Positions 12,862 through 26,100 are shown, numbered from the stretch's first letter. The stretch is 64,000 bases of DNA from Cruorifilaria tuberocauda (GCA_013365365.1 JABVXU010000128.1:1-64000); one strand, 5' to 3'. Translations and numbers: made by a program. Notes: a model not told the origin generated them from the letters alone.

Positions 12862-14747
12862 TTAACAAGAGATATTTTCATCACATAAAGCTGTTTTCAC
12901 TTCCTTGACTACTTCTGGATGAATGGGTGTCACCGTTAATGAGTGTATCGAATCAATCCAACTTTGATCATACTCAATAGCAGCTTGAACTGCATGAATT
13001 TCATTTGCGAATTCCACCGTTGCACCATTTAAATTCTTCACTACCTGGATAACCCGAAAATTATTGAAAATATTGGCGATTTCAAATTCATTGAAACCTG
13101 ACGGATAACCAAGAACTTCAATGCTTGCTTTCACTGAAAATATACGTTTTATAGAAGAATTCTTTCATGCCACATAAATTTATTGCATTTCTAATAATAT
13201 GAGAAAATAATACTATTATAAAATTCATAGATGGATATGCCTGCCCAGATTCCAAAATATTTTACACTTCATTTCTCAAACACTTCTCGATTTATTGATA
13301 AGAAATGACTCAAAGATTAGATTAAATAAACGAAAAAAAAAATTGTCAGTATTATTTTCGGGCTCCTCTTAAACTGTCATGTTATAAATATTAATTCGAC
13401 AGTAAGAAAATAAAAGTGATACCATTAATATTAACATTTTGAGGTATGTCCTCCTCTTTACCATGGAGGATCTTTTGCACAGCAGTATTGATATTGCTCA
13501 TTGGAAAGGATATTACGTTTGTTGTATGCCCTCCTTCGCCGATTTGTAGACTGAATTTTGCAAGAGTCCTACAATACTAACACACTAAATAGGATTAATT
13601 TCCTTCTCTGAACGAACATTCTTGAACCTCTTTCAGAGCAATGAACTTAAAAAACTATCACAGAATAATTCTGGTGCCATCAAAAATTCAAGAATTTATT
13701 CACGTAAAAATGAGGAAGTTTACTTTTTTTCCAAAGCGACAAGTCGTGACATACGACGATTAAACCATTGAAGCATATTACCAAGTACTTCTTTAACATT
13801 ACATTCTTCAAAATAAGTAGTGGCATTTTCCAATAACACCCCTTGTCGTATTAGATCATATTCATCAGCCAGTTCCTTCATTATTTTATGCTCAATTGAA
13901 TTTGGTGCCGGTAAGATATGAAAGACAACTATGACTTCAGGATGATCTAAATAACAACAGCATTTAGGCATTAGATAACGAAGTATGATTAATTTGTGCG
14001 AGAAAATTCCAGAAATATTTGGGCTTGCTTTAGATTTCTTTTATAAATTCTACTTTTTAACTGATATAGGTGGATTTATAAATGAGTGGTACATTCTGAG
14101 AAAGGACCCAAGCTTTTAAGTCGCTGTTGGAAAAAATGAGACTGAAATGGGTTAAATGTTACAGTATCATACTACCTTTTGCTGGCAATCATTGTGAAGG
14201 GATTATTTTTAGTGACAAAGCCAATACCCAACAATAATTTCGCCATCATTTTGACATTATCTATAATAAGATATTTGAAGTGATACCTTGGAATATTTTA
14301 TGAAAGACTGAATCATTATGAACAAAGATGATACCTCTATGAATAGCGCTATACACTGCTCTAACTTCCTCTTCACTTCCAGGAGTTGTATGAAACACAA
14401 CTTTCGGCTCTTTATCAAAACGATGGCTGCATCCATATTGGACTGCTTTTTCTTGCAATGTGCTTGTAAGCCACAAACCAAATTTCCTTTAAGAACAATT
14501 TTTAGTCTAATAGAGGTCAAAAAGATACCAGCACACAATAGAATTAGGACATAAACTTGAGACTGTATCAAATACTACCAAGTATATCATTTGTCTTCCT
14601 AACTCTTTCCAGGTACTTGAATTACAGGTTATCGTATAAAATTAAGATATTACAAACAAAAAAATTTTGATACCGCAATGAATGGACCGAGTTTTTGTCT
14701 GGTACGGAACATATCAGTGTCCACGGGAAAGCGAGAGGGTCATTCAT
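12862..14747 (-). CDS. Uncharacterised 304-aa protein with C-terminal RRM-like domain
   Basis: Five exons on the minus strand, 14747-14674, 14486-14287, 13946-13724, 13568-13423 and 13133-12862, join in phase to a complete 304-residue protein. It starts MNDPLAFPW and ends DENISC. The last exon reads like an RNA-recognition motif: ASIEVLGYPSGFNEFEIANI (beta1 and helix 1), FRVIQVVKNLNGATVEFAN (beta2/3) and AVQAAIEY (helix 2). The aromatic RNP residues are weak, so RNA binding is inferred. The middle (EVIVVFHILPAP, then IEHKIMKELADEYDLIRQG, then NVKEVLGNMLQWFNRRM) is helical and unassigned. The start follows a TTTACAG acceptor 19 bases upstream, a likely trans-splice site. It lies head-to-head with SAM50, 1.1 kb away. 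The structure is well supported, the function is not known, and I cannot name an orthologue. Confidence 0.75.
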
Positions 14748-15860
14748 AATAGTTGCCGTAATAGAGCTGTAAAGAGAGTGTATTTTATATTAGTTGATTA
14801 GTGGAAAGAATAGAGAAGAAGAGGAAATACTTGGTAACGAAATATACAGATATAAAATTTTTAGAATCGGATAATCGAGTTGATATATATTTATATATAT
14901 CGTGTCAGCCAATAAACAGGAACTATCGTATCAGACAATATATCAGATATCATATCACAGACATATATATCAGACAATAACCATGAAATCACTTCAGAAA
15001 TCACTTATGTTCAAAATTATGGAAAAGAAATCCTAAATCTTATACGGTGATTGGCAACGAAATACTGCAAGTTTTGAGAGAATTCTAAAATATATTTCAG
15101 CAACCACATATTGAACACGACACTCAACCAATGGAAGTTTTTCCAATACTAATTACTAAACAGATAATAGTGACGTACTGAATTAGATTATAACAAAATG
15201 ATGACTTTAACGAGGTAGATAATGATGCAACCAATTAATGTCATAACAGTGACCTTCGGCTCCCCGACCTGCATTAATATTTAGCCACCCGTAAAATACA
15301 CCCTCGGACCAAAGTTGTACCCTGAATATGGGACTGAGTGGAGGGCATGCTTAGTGGGATATTTGGGATCTGACAATCCTGGTTATCTTTTCAAATGAAT
15401 GGATAATTGTATTTGGAAAAGTTTTGGAAAACTTGGAAATTTAAAACAAACAGAAGCGGTCGGAGAGTTTATGTATTCGAAAGGACAAAATTGAACCTCG
15501 TTACGTTGTCTTTCTTGCGTTTCAAACAAAGTAAAATTAAAGTATCATATCTGACTGTTCTGAGGTATTCTGGTATAACTGATTGATTATTTCTCAACAT
15601 AGCTATTTGATCATAATCTGACAAGACTTCGTTTCTATTGCCATGCAATTCTCGTAAATCTTTAAATTTTTATGATGTTGCTGACATATTATATGGTGAT
15701 ATTTCTGATGAATGTTGTAAAAAAATTGTACAACCCGCAAATTTTTTGTTGTTTTCTACAAAGAAATTAATGAATAAAAAGCGTGATTATTGAAAACAAC
15801 ATAGTTTTGGCGTTTAAATTCTTAAATAAAAGTAGTAAAGGAAAGTGCCCTTTCAGGAAC
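14748..15860. other. Bidirectional promoter-length intergenic stretch
   Basis: This 1.1 kb lies between two genes read outward. It holds a cluster of imperfect TATCAGACAATA-type repeats at about 14925-14980 and a locally GC-richer patch at about 15240-15360. No RNA gene could be recognised. Confidence 0.5.
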
Positions 15861-18620
15861 ATGGATACTTTCTCCACTTCTGATTCGTCACAGATGTCGA
15901 CAGTAAGAACTAAAAAATATCATCCAGCTGATGTGCTATACGGAAAATGTGATAATCAGCCAGTTATTGTTGAAGCTGTACAATTTCACGGAGTTAAAAA
16001 TACAAAAAATGATGCATTACTGAAAGAAATTGGGTATCTGTACACAGTTTCATCACTTCCGGAATTGATACGATGTTGCAATTTAGCTGCCAAACATATT
16101 CGAGTAGGCTTTGGGTTTAGTGATTACTATTTCGTGTAGATTGATACTCTTGACATACTTTTGAACTGCAGGAAGTTGGCCTCATGGACAGCGTTACTCC
16201 AATCATTGATATAGCAGATGGAAAGCGGGGCAAATATGTTGTTGATTTTATAATAAAAGAGCCGAAATCATTCACTTTAGGCGTTAAGGTTAGTTTAGCT
16301 TACATGCCGTGTATTGCATTATTTGTCGTTGTGGTGAATGCAGTAAGTAATTTCATACGCCAATTTTTTAGGCTGGCATGACTAGTCGAGGTGAAACTGA
16401 TTATTCATTGAATGCGGGCAAAGAAAGTTTTGGAGGACGTGGTGAATCGATTAATGCATGTTACTCCTATACTTTCGAGGTTAATGGCTTGGTTTTTCAT
16501 CTGTTGAAGAGACATTCAAAGAAATTTCTGAAATTCTACCTGAATATCATAATGTTGCCCGCGATTAATTACACTAATCCAATAATTCTTTTAGCGAAGT
16601 TTCAGTTACAGGGTAATCAAACTTTCAATGTTTCAATGGCGAAGCCTTTCTTGGGCTGGCAAAAGTATGCCAACGTAGGATTCTCTTTATATCGAAGTTT
16701 GGGAAATTTACCGTGGAATCTCAGTAATGTGCAGGAAGTTGGACTGATACTACAATACAATGGCCAGTTATGGAACGGAAGACTTCACCATAATATGAAA
16801 TTAAATACGGTGTGTTATATTTACTGGCTCTTCTTTCATTAGGAATTTACCCTTACATTCTTGCTATAAAATGCTGTTAATGTTTTTAATATTAGTCTGA
16901 GGGTTGAACTTGCACGTACCGGTGTGATTAATGCTTTCTAGGCTATTTGAAATTTTTTAAAAGTATAAAGATAAATGAGAGTTCTCAACACATTCTCAAT
17001 ACGTCAATACATCTCAATATATACAAGAAGTTTTCATTAAAAGATGAGATATTTATAGCAGTGACCAACAGTGACAAAGAGCAGAGGCAAATGAATTGCT
17101 TTTATTCAAGTCGTACTTAAGATTTGGCGAAAATTTTGTCCAACAGAAAAGGCTGCATTTCCGGTTCGAGAACATGCAGGATATACAATGAAGTGTTCAG
17201 TGCAGAATTCGTTGGCCTATGACACACGAGACCGGCCACTTCTTGCTACAAAAGGTGTTTTACTGAAAGTTGCTCAGGAATACGCAGGCCTCCTTGGTGA
17301 TGCAGCATTTGTCAAACATCAGTTTGATGCTCAAGTTAGTTCTTTCATTCATCTTCTCATCATTTACCTTTCATATAATTTGTCTTTAAAACATTCCAGT
17401 ATAAAGATTTTCACATACAACATAAAGGTATTCTAATTTAAGTCTGTTTATACTGTCGATATTGTCTTCGTTATGATATATGTTACCACATTATAATATC
17501 ATTTTAATTCTAATTATAAACTTTCTTAAGTGTTTTTCATATTATGAAGATGACGTAAGTGCTATTGATAATCTGATTTATTTTATTCTCGCAACATTTA
17601 ACACAAAAAATGTCGTAGTCATTTCACACAGAGATAATTTTAAGGCAGCAACGCCGTTATTCATGGGTATGTTCCTGAGTGCTTCATACCAGTTTGCGAT
17701 TATCAATACATTAGCTGTTCATCGCTCACTACACTTATTGGACCGTTTGTACGTCGGCGGACCTCATGATGTTCGTGGATTTGGGTGGAATACAATTGGA
17801 GGACGAGCCGACAGTTTATCATGTGTTGGAGGTGCTACTTCTGCCATTGGAGTTTTGCATATTTACAGGTATATATGGTCACTATTTGCTGTTTCTACCT
17901 CACATTAATAGAAGAATGTCTGATAAAATATTTGTCAACATTGCGATGGCTATATCCTCTTGTGGATCAGAAAGATACCACTTTCTCCGTTTTTCTGTGC
18001 CCACAGCATAAACCTATTTGCGATTTTGACTCGCATCTGAGCGACGTGCTGTATTGTAGTGTTATTTTAATGATTCGAGTAACTTAGAAGAACTTACTGA
18101 AAGTAAATAAGTATGACATGCTGGGATTATTATTTCTTATCCTACCAGATGAATATTCCCAGTCCAAAAAGTATTATATTGAAAAATAAAAATGAAAAAG
18201 AAGCTGAGAGACAAGAAACTATTATCACTTGTAGTACATAGCCTATTTAGTGTATAGGACTTCAGGGGTTAACTTTTTGGGTTTTGAATATGTGCAGTAT
18301 AAGAATCAGTTAATTTATACTATCTTCTGCTTTTTATAATTGAATATTTCTTCCAAATATATTATTTTAGGCCACTTTTTCCACCAGAAATGCTGATTGC
18401 GCATACATTCGTTGCTGGAGGAGCTGTAGCGTCAACTGATTCTCGACATCGATTTCGTGATATGTTAGATGCTTTACGTGTTAGTGCTGGATTTGGACTA
18501 ACATTTTTAATCAAAAATTTTGTTCGAATTGAACTGAATTATGTTTTTCCGCTGAAATACATGTCAGGTGATCAGTGTGGGCCATCTTTCCAGATAGGTG
18601 CTGGTCTTAATTTCTTGTAG
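15861..18620 (+). CDS. gop-3: SAM50, mitochondrial sorting and assembly machinery
   Basis: Seven exons, 15861-16103, 16172-16288, 16372-16479, 16606-16809, 17122-17334, 17645-17868 and 18371-18620, close in phase to 452 residues, usual for the family. SAM50 is the outer-membrane Omp85-type protein that folds and inserts beta-barrel proteins. A POTRA-like segment (about residues 35-120, with VIVEAVQFHGVKNTKNDALL) precedes the barrel. The barrel shows AYDTRDRPLLATKG, the loop-6 signature DVRGFGW after LYVGGP, and a C-terminal beta-signal (FQIGAGLNFL). The start ATG is four bases after CCCTTTCAG, a trans-splice site. The exon 4 start could instead be 16600, also in phase. C. elegans gop-3 belongs to the gro-1 operon, and the next gene here is that operon's ITPase. 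Identity strong. Confidence 0.95.
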
Positions 18621-19397
18621 TGTTAATATCTTTGGGAATCATTTTTCATCGAAGTGATTATTAGGATACAATCGTATTATATTGACATGATGAGATGAAA
18701 TATCATGGCAGGCATTGTACTAAAATTCAGATGTTAGGATAGAACAACGGGCTATTTTACGCTGTTTATAAATTATCGTGCATTCTATGGCAGAAAACTT
18801 CAAGCTGATTTTTGAAATGAATTTTTTCTCGAAGCTGTGAAATTCTTTTACTTTCTGCGGTTAACATTACGTCTTACTTTTCACATTAAAATTTTGATGG
18901 ATAGTACTGTGTTTGTCCATTGGTTTTATTACTGCGGTGATTTTTCTAATATGCTTCGTCATTTTATTATTGTCCATTTTGAAGTTACATTTATTAATTT
19001 ATAATAAAACTGCCTCTGAGTGATGGAAAATTATTTTTTCTTACGGTTTAATATTTAATCCTTGATCTCCCGTTACTTTTTTTTGTTTTTCATTGATTGA
19101 AGTAATTTGGTAATTCCACATTTTTCATGCATGAAGGAAATAATATTTTGGTAGTAACATTTGAGAATGGTAGCGAAATAGAAAAAGTATCGATTTTTTA
19201 ATATTTTTATGTCGTCCGAACTGGTTGTTGACCATAGTGCAGCATCAATAGGTATGTCTACATGAACTTATTGGTACGAGCCTTATGCTTTGAAATCAAA
19301 CTTGTCTGATTCTAATCATGGCCACGCAGATCTCGCTTGTTCGGAACTTTATTTGTAGTGTAGATCTGAATAATGATTTATTTGGATATTTAGACTT
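18621..19397 (+). promoter_or_regulatory. Intercistronic region with trans-splice acceptor for ITPase
   Basis: This 777-base gap separates SAM50 from the ITPase gene on the same strand. A TTATAATAAAAC polyadenylation-like signal lies near 19003. The right edge is GGATATTTAG, ending at 19393, only four bases before the ITPase ATG, with no upstream coding exon. That fits a spliced-leader acceptor of a downstream operon gene. No tRNA isopentenyltransferase (gro-1) coding is visible in the gap. Confidence 0.55.
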
Positions 19398-21865
19398 ATG
19401 AAAACTTTGCTCTTCGTTACTGGGAACGTGAATAAAGTAAAAGAAGTTCGCACTATCCTCGGAGATCAGTTCACGGTAATAGTTTACTATTATAGCTATT
19501 ATGAAATTATGAAAGTCAAGGTTTAAGTGTTACAAATGGGTTTCAGGGAAGGTGGAAGGGATCTTGTTTGTAATGAATTCCAGCGGGATGGAGAGCAGTT
19601 TATCACTTGAAAATGTTGGAAAGCCGTTCGAAAAGCCTGGCTGTTTGAGTGAAACATCAAGGAGTTCTGGTTTATTGGTTACCATCCCTGAATTAATCCA
19701 TAACTTAGCATCGATGCGTTATGGCTTTCTTGCTGAGGAATTCTACAAAATTAATGCCAATTCGGAAACAGTACTTAATATAGAAAATGAGCAATGTGTT
19801 CCCTCTTCATCATTATCAAAACTATTCATTAATATTGATAATGAAATACGATATATAGATTGTCAGCGCAAATCATTTTATATGAGAGACAAATTCTATG
19901 TTCAGAATTCAGCAAAATCTATCGAAATGAAAATTCATATGGTTTGCTTTTGACATTATTCGAAAGGGAAAAGAGTATGTCTGAGCGCTGCTGGCGAATA
20001 ACTTCCACTGTGGGAGCCGACTTTGAACTTATTTCGTGACACACTGAGAGAATGTCCAAGAAATAATTCAGTTTTTTCCTGAAGAAAAGTCCATCGAGTT
20101 ATATTTTCGCCGATTCTGGAAAGAGATCCCCTTTTTAATCGTAAGAATCAGATCTCAACAGCGTGCTTAGCTTGTCCATTTCAAAAGCATTCCATTTCGA
20201 TCGATTTCGCTATCATCGAATTCCACATGCGAGTGCTCGTAGTTTCCTGATAGATGGGGACCCAAAATATTTAAAAAAATGTGGTTGAAGTTTATATTTT
20301 TCTTATTTACTAAAGCATAATTCTTTTCTTTCACTGATCTTGTGACGAAATAACCATCTGTGAATTGTCTTCAGAAATTTCATGTGGTGTTTTTTTATTA
20401 CAAAGAATATTTTCCTTGATTTTATTGTCAATAGATAATGTATTCAGTTTGATGATTGAATGCTAAAGAAAAGAAATTAAAAACGAGAAATTGGTTTTCC
20501 TTAGAGGAAATGTAAGATGCTTTTTTCGGAATAGAAAGACTAAAAAATGGTCTGAATTGTGGTTCAAAAAACAAGGAAATGTTTAAATTTGGAGACCATT
20601 TATGCATCTGATTAATAGGCTATGTAACCTGTAATTCCATAGCTTCATCTCCTTTGTAAGCATTAAATCCAGTGCTGGGTATGTCTTTTACTTTTATCTA
20701 GAAAAATACTATATGAATTTTTTTTATCGTTAATTTTGTTCTTGAATAAGGTTTTACAGTGCTTTGAAATAAATTATTTTCCTCTTAAAAAATATGTCCG
20801 AAAACTTATTACTGGAACCTTAAATTCGTAAGGAAGTACTATCCACATCTTCCTGAGATTATCGAGTGCACACGCAGTGCAATTTGGCTGTAAAATGTAA
20901 AGTCAAAAAAGCTTACAACACAACTTCATTATAGTTGGATGTTTCAGATCGAGAACGAGGATATCGATTTGCCGGAATACCAAGGAGAACCGTCTGAAAT
21001 CGCCAGACTTAAATGTTTAACAGCCTCACAACGACTACAACGGCCTGTACTGGTTGAAGACACTTGTCTGTGTTTTAATGCATTTGGAGGTCTACCTGGA
21101 CCATATATTAAGTGGTACCTTTGAATCTTCAATAGAATTACCTGTTAACTGCATTACATTTATTTTTTCATTTGTATCACTTTTATCTGAAGAGAAAAAA
21201 GGAGATCCATATTGCGTTTTTATAGGTTTCTCAAGAATTTAAAGCCCGATGGTCTCCACAAATTATTAGCAGGTTTTGAAGATAAAACAGCGTATGCGCA
21301 ATGTATATTTGCATATTGCGAAAACTCATCCAAACCTGTTCTTCTTTTCGAAGGTGAATTTTTATGAACGTTCTGTATCGACCAAATTTAATTTGTGGTT
21401 TTTTTTTCATGGTAATTGAATTGATTTAAAAAAATGTTATTTGCTTCTCAAATCTCGTTTCAAATTTGGAGTGTGTTTCGCTGAAACTGATTCATGCCAT
21501 ATATCAATTTACAGCAGTACTAGTTAGCATCTAGTTAGAAATAAGTTGCACGTAATCTTAATTTTACATTTTTTATAGTGTAAGACAGTGACACTTTACA
21601 TTGTTGAAGATACGTAATGTAAAATCAGAGTATATCTCGATAATTGATCACATTATTTTTATTAACCAAATTTTTTTATATAGGAAGAACGAATGGAAGA
21701 ATAGTCGAACCGAGAGGAGAGACGAGTTTTGGTTGGGATCCATGTTTTGAGCCGGAAGGTTTCTCGCAAACATACGCAGAAATGGGCTCTGTAATAAAAA
21801 ATACAATTAGTCATAGAAGTAAAGCCCTGTCGCAGCTAAGAAATTACTTTGAGAATAAATTTTGA
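19398..21865 (+). CDS. hap-1: Inosine triphosphate pyrophosphatase (HAM1/ITPA)
   Basis: Four exons, 19398-19475, 20948-21114, 21226-21353 and 21684-21865, join in phase to 184 residues, about the family length. ITPase hydrolyses ITP, dITP and XTP to monophosphates and keeps deaminated purines out of nucleic acids; it is a cytosolic homodimer. Visible motifs are the N-terminal nucleotide-binding loop ([12 protein letters not shown]), the central catalytic block ([20 protein letters not shown], then IKWFL), [11 protein letters not shown], and SHRSKAL near the end, where the conserved Ser-His-Arg binds base and phosphate. The first intron is long (about 1.47 kb) and holds an unexplained open frame at 19573-19953. 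The gene follows SAM50, mirroring the C. elegans gro-1 operon. Identity strong. Confidence 0.95.
19573..19953 (+). CDS. Orphan open frame inside ITPase intron 1
   Basis: A continuous frame from ATG at 19573 to the TGA at 19951-19953 gives about 126 residues with a mixed, non-repetitive composition (for example [20 protein letters not shown] and [15 protein letters not shown]). A GTTTCAG acceptor lies at about 19541-19547 and a donor-like ATG/GTTTGC near the 3' end, so it could be an exon rather than a whole gene. A second short frame in another phase continues downstream ([19 protein letters not shown] at about 19979-20035), as in a frameshifted remnant. I recognise no family. Options are a nested gene, an alternative ITPase exon, or a decayed insertion. 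Confidence 0.35.
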   Translation: MNSSGMESSLSLENVGKPFEKPGCLSETSRSSGLLVTIPELIHNLASMRYGFLAEEFYKINANSETVLNIENEQCVPSSSLSKLFINIDNEIRYIDCQRKSFYMRDKFYVQNSAKSIEMKIHMVCF

Positions 21866-23122
21866 TGTTCAGTTATTGAAGCACTCTGTGAGGAAATATT
21901 AATAAGGAAAAGTTCTTATGAACTGAATTAAAATTGAAGCTTATAAAACTAGCGAGAGATTTTTTCTAGGAATTGTACGTCACTGGGTTGATAAATAATA
22001 GTGAATTCTTGTAATCAACAAGAGTGTCATCATTCAGTGCAGTATTTCATTTGCTAGGACATAAACTATGTATCAGATCCAAGACTAAGTCCAAAATTCA
22101 CTCCGATTAAATTGTCCTCTTCCTGTTCTCATAAGAAGCATATGTCTTACTCGGCATTTTCCGATAACAGATGAAGAAGATAATAGCTAAGAATAAATTT
22201 GCTTATTATTAATTAATATATTTTCAAAGGAATCACATCACTTGAAAGCATATAACCCTTTGTGCATGAAATGATTCCTTGCTAAGTAGTAAATGAATAT
22301 TAAGTTATATAAAATCTTATGTATATTTAAACATGTTCTTTTCATATATTAGTTTCAAGTAGCCAGTGGTTACAGCTTTACTGCTCTTTGAACATTTCGA
22401 TATCTAAAGTTACCCAGAAAACTGATATTTTACAACATGGTAGATCTATTGAAAAATCATTATAAAATGGATAAATACTTGATAAGAGGTTATATTGTCA
22501 ATTAATTGATTATTAAGTGAGTATTCTAGCTATTCAAAGACTATTTCCTGTACTGTCCTGAAATTCTTTGTCCAAAAAATCCACTAGAAAAGTATACGGA
22601 GTCCTTTCGCTAAGTAATATTTAAGATAAGATGATGTTTTTCATAGTGACCTCATTTTTCTGTTGCATCATTGAGTGAAGATTACGAGAAGCTATTGATA
22701 GTCTCTTAACTTCCGTAAAGGTTGACTCTTTCACGTTATTTATATTCACAGACTGTAGTGATCTGTTTGACTTCAGTGATTCAAATAGAGATGGAAAGAG
22801 TTATTAGAGAACTGTTCAGCTAGTATTTCTGGCATTCCCAAGTTAAGTTAAATCCACCGCTCTTCTGGGACTGTAATCAACAGGATCCGATGCGTACAAG
22901 TAGCCAAGTGAGTGGTTCTAGATGAAGCTAAAGTGTTCACTGATGTTAGGAAAGAAGTAGATTCATTAGGTAATATTTTAATTTAGTTAGTTTAACTAAA
23001 TATGTTTCAAGCCACCGATTTACTAGCACTGGTTAAACATGAAGTTTGATAGGACAAAAGGTTAAATCTCAACGAATCTATGCTGGTTTTATGTTATTGT
23101 TAGAACTGATGTACGGTACAAT
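21866..23122. other. Intergenic stretch
   Basis: Between the ITPase stop and the OS-9 start codon. It is AT-rich with no sizeable open frame, repeat or recognisable RNA gene. It presumably holds the ITPase 3' end and the OS-9 promoter. Confidence 0.6.
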
Positions 23123-26100
23123 ATGTGTCACGACAAGGCAGTATTTCAATTTCCTCATTCCTTGTTAATATTCATCACATGTTGTCATGCGATTTATAAT
23201 ACAAATGAATTGCAAAATGTGGTATATAATCTCGAAATTGCTGAAATACCTTTTGGATTTGAAAATATGGAATTGGATGGTGAAATATTAGAGGAAAAGA
23301 TGCCGAAAAATATTATGCTGGTGATTAGTTTCAAAATTCTTGTAATAAAAAAGACTTCAATAATTCAAGTTAAATTATTTTAATATAATGAAGTTCTATA
23401 AATCCCTAACTGTTATAAATATGTAATATTAAAGGATCTATAAATATGAAATAAAAATATAAAGCAATATTAGTCTTTGCTAAACAGAAGTTAATTTCTC
23501 TGATCACACAATTATTTTCAAAAAGGGGAGGATTTCAATGCGCAGTTTTCGTAGTATATCCAATTTCTAGGAGGTATTCAATGTAAATGACAGGAATTCA
23601 GCTGTTGTTGTTAGTGAATTTGGGCAAAAATTCATCTGTTCCTTGCCCAAAATTCCATTAACAAAAGCAAACGGTGAATCAAAAATAAATTTAACTACGA
23701 ATTTGATTGCCGATGTTATAGCAGCAAGCTTCTACGTACAAAATTGCATCCGAAAGGTAAGTACTTTATGAAAATTGATATAAAGTAAAAATAAAATTAG
23801 AATTTGTAAAGTTTCGTTGAAGACTTTATTATCCAGTTACTGCTGCTCCAGTAAGTTCTTTAAAAAATCGGTCTTCCAATCGTTCCTTCTAATTCTACTC
23901 ACTTATTAAATTCTGAACAGTCCATGGATATTTATGCTTATATGAAATAGTAGCAGTAGCAACAATAATTTTAAGAGGATTAACGCTTTTATTTTCTATG
24001 TATTAAATCTTTGGGAAATAATAATACTGCACAGCCTTATCATTACATGAGGTTTATAAAGTTCGAGTTTAGTTATTGATCTGGATTATTGTGATGTTGC
24101 ATTTTATAAAATAAACAAAACGTATTATAGAATACAGGGTGGTGGACATATGAACTTTGCTACAACAAACATGTTCAGCAATTCCGCCTGGAAGGTGAGA
24201 AGTAAGGTGCAATTAAACTAATGAAAAGCTTCTGTCTTCAGTTTTGTTTAATTTTAAAATATATTACGTGCACTTTTAGGTTCAAAAATTGTTGGCAAGA
24301 TCATCTCTTTAGGACATTATAAAAACAACTCGGATATAAATTTTTCAAAACAGAGAAGTGAAGAGCTGCCTTATTTTGAACAAATTTATGATGATGGAAC
24401 AGTTTGCGATGTTACAGACAAATCGAGGCTTGCACATGTATGGGTACGTCGCTCTTGATATTTACTTGTAGTTTCAGTCAACTGGCTCACATTAATTATG
24501 TGATATTTTCTATAGTATACCTTCTTAATTTCATTATGTGTTAACGAGAAGTGATAGAACAGGTATTTCATGGCTCATGTTCCACGAATCTCTTTCCTCC
24601 TCTTTTCTTTGGTCCTTAAGGATAGAGTATTAAATAAAGCATTATCAATGAAAATGAAAGGCGTAAAGGTCATATAATTGATTTTTACAGAATTATTAAT
24701 ATAAATTCTCTAGAATTGAATGAAGTCCAATATTATCAAGAAGAAGAAAATAATAAATAATAAAGCTCTTCCTTAAATGATAAAATTTCAGAGCGAAAAT
24801 TTTTTCGTTTTCTTACAGTACATATGTGACGATATGTTATCGACAAGCGAAGCATACATTGCCGATGTTGATGAACCATCCTCATGTGAATATATTATAA
24901 AAGTGAAAACAGGATCACTTTGCAAATTGGATGTCTTTTCAAATCAAAACAGACCGCGTGAACCTTTATCAATCATGTGTCGTCCTCTGCTGGAGCAAAA
25001 AGCAGTTGAGCATTATCTCGAAAAAATAGCTGAAGAAAAGCGTCAAAAAGTTTGTTTCTGAAGTTTGTTGCTAACTTGTATTTTTGTTGTATGATAATCG
25101 ACTGAAACATTTCTTATTTGTAATATCAATGTGCTAAAGCAGGTATATTGACTTAGAGTATGATTATTAGGACTTAGAGATTAAAAGATATTATTAGGAT
25201 CTCAGAACTGTATAAAACACAGTATTGTGTTTTATACAGTTCTGAAATCCTAATAATATCTTTTAAATGTGAAAATATCAAATATTAATCCTCTAATATC
25301 AGAATTTTTGCTGGCAGGTAAAATGTTTAACCACAATTAGTTTTGTTAAGCTCTTACTTATAGAGTGTGCAAATAATCATCGTACAGCAAGAAAATTACT
25401 TTTTTCATTTTAACGCGAAAGATTGCAGAGAATATTGTCGAGGGAAAATTTTTATATTTTTAGTTTATGATCCTTCGCAATAATCTGTTTGGAAATTTAT
25501 AGGATAAATTCGATAGAAGTGAAGATGTAATTCCAATTCAAAGGCTTCAAAAATTTTTAACTATGGTAGTAGATATATTCCACTTGACTATTTTAAATTG
25601 AGAAGTAGTCTGCCGACCAACCTGTTATGAATATAAATAGGGATAGTACCACATTTCACTTTATAATAATATTGGGACGAAAAATATTTCAAATTCATTG
25701 AAGCCTTTATTGTTGAAGTATCTATAATTGAAAATTCTCAAATATTCTGATCATGTTGTTTTCGCCTTGTCTCTATCTTGGTCATTGCTTCTGCTCTCGA
25801 AAGCTATGATTGTTGTCATCGTCTCTGCTACCGGAAGTTGTTACATTTGATGCTTTTTCATTAATTTACAAATCAATATGGAGCTATATTTCTTGTCACT
25901 ATTCAAACCAATGATTTTTACAGGAAGAAGCAAAGAAAGAATCGGAACTTCTTGCAGCAAGGGCAGATAGCATTCAGCGGCAAAGATATGCGAGGAAACA
26001 ATTGGTAAAACGAACAGCAAAGAGTATAAAAGAGATGGAAGAGACGGAGAAAGAGTTGAAAATGATGTATGAGGATATAATGAGATCAATCACGAAGTTG

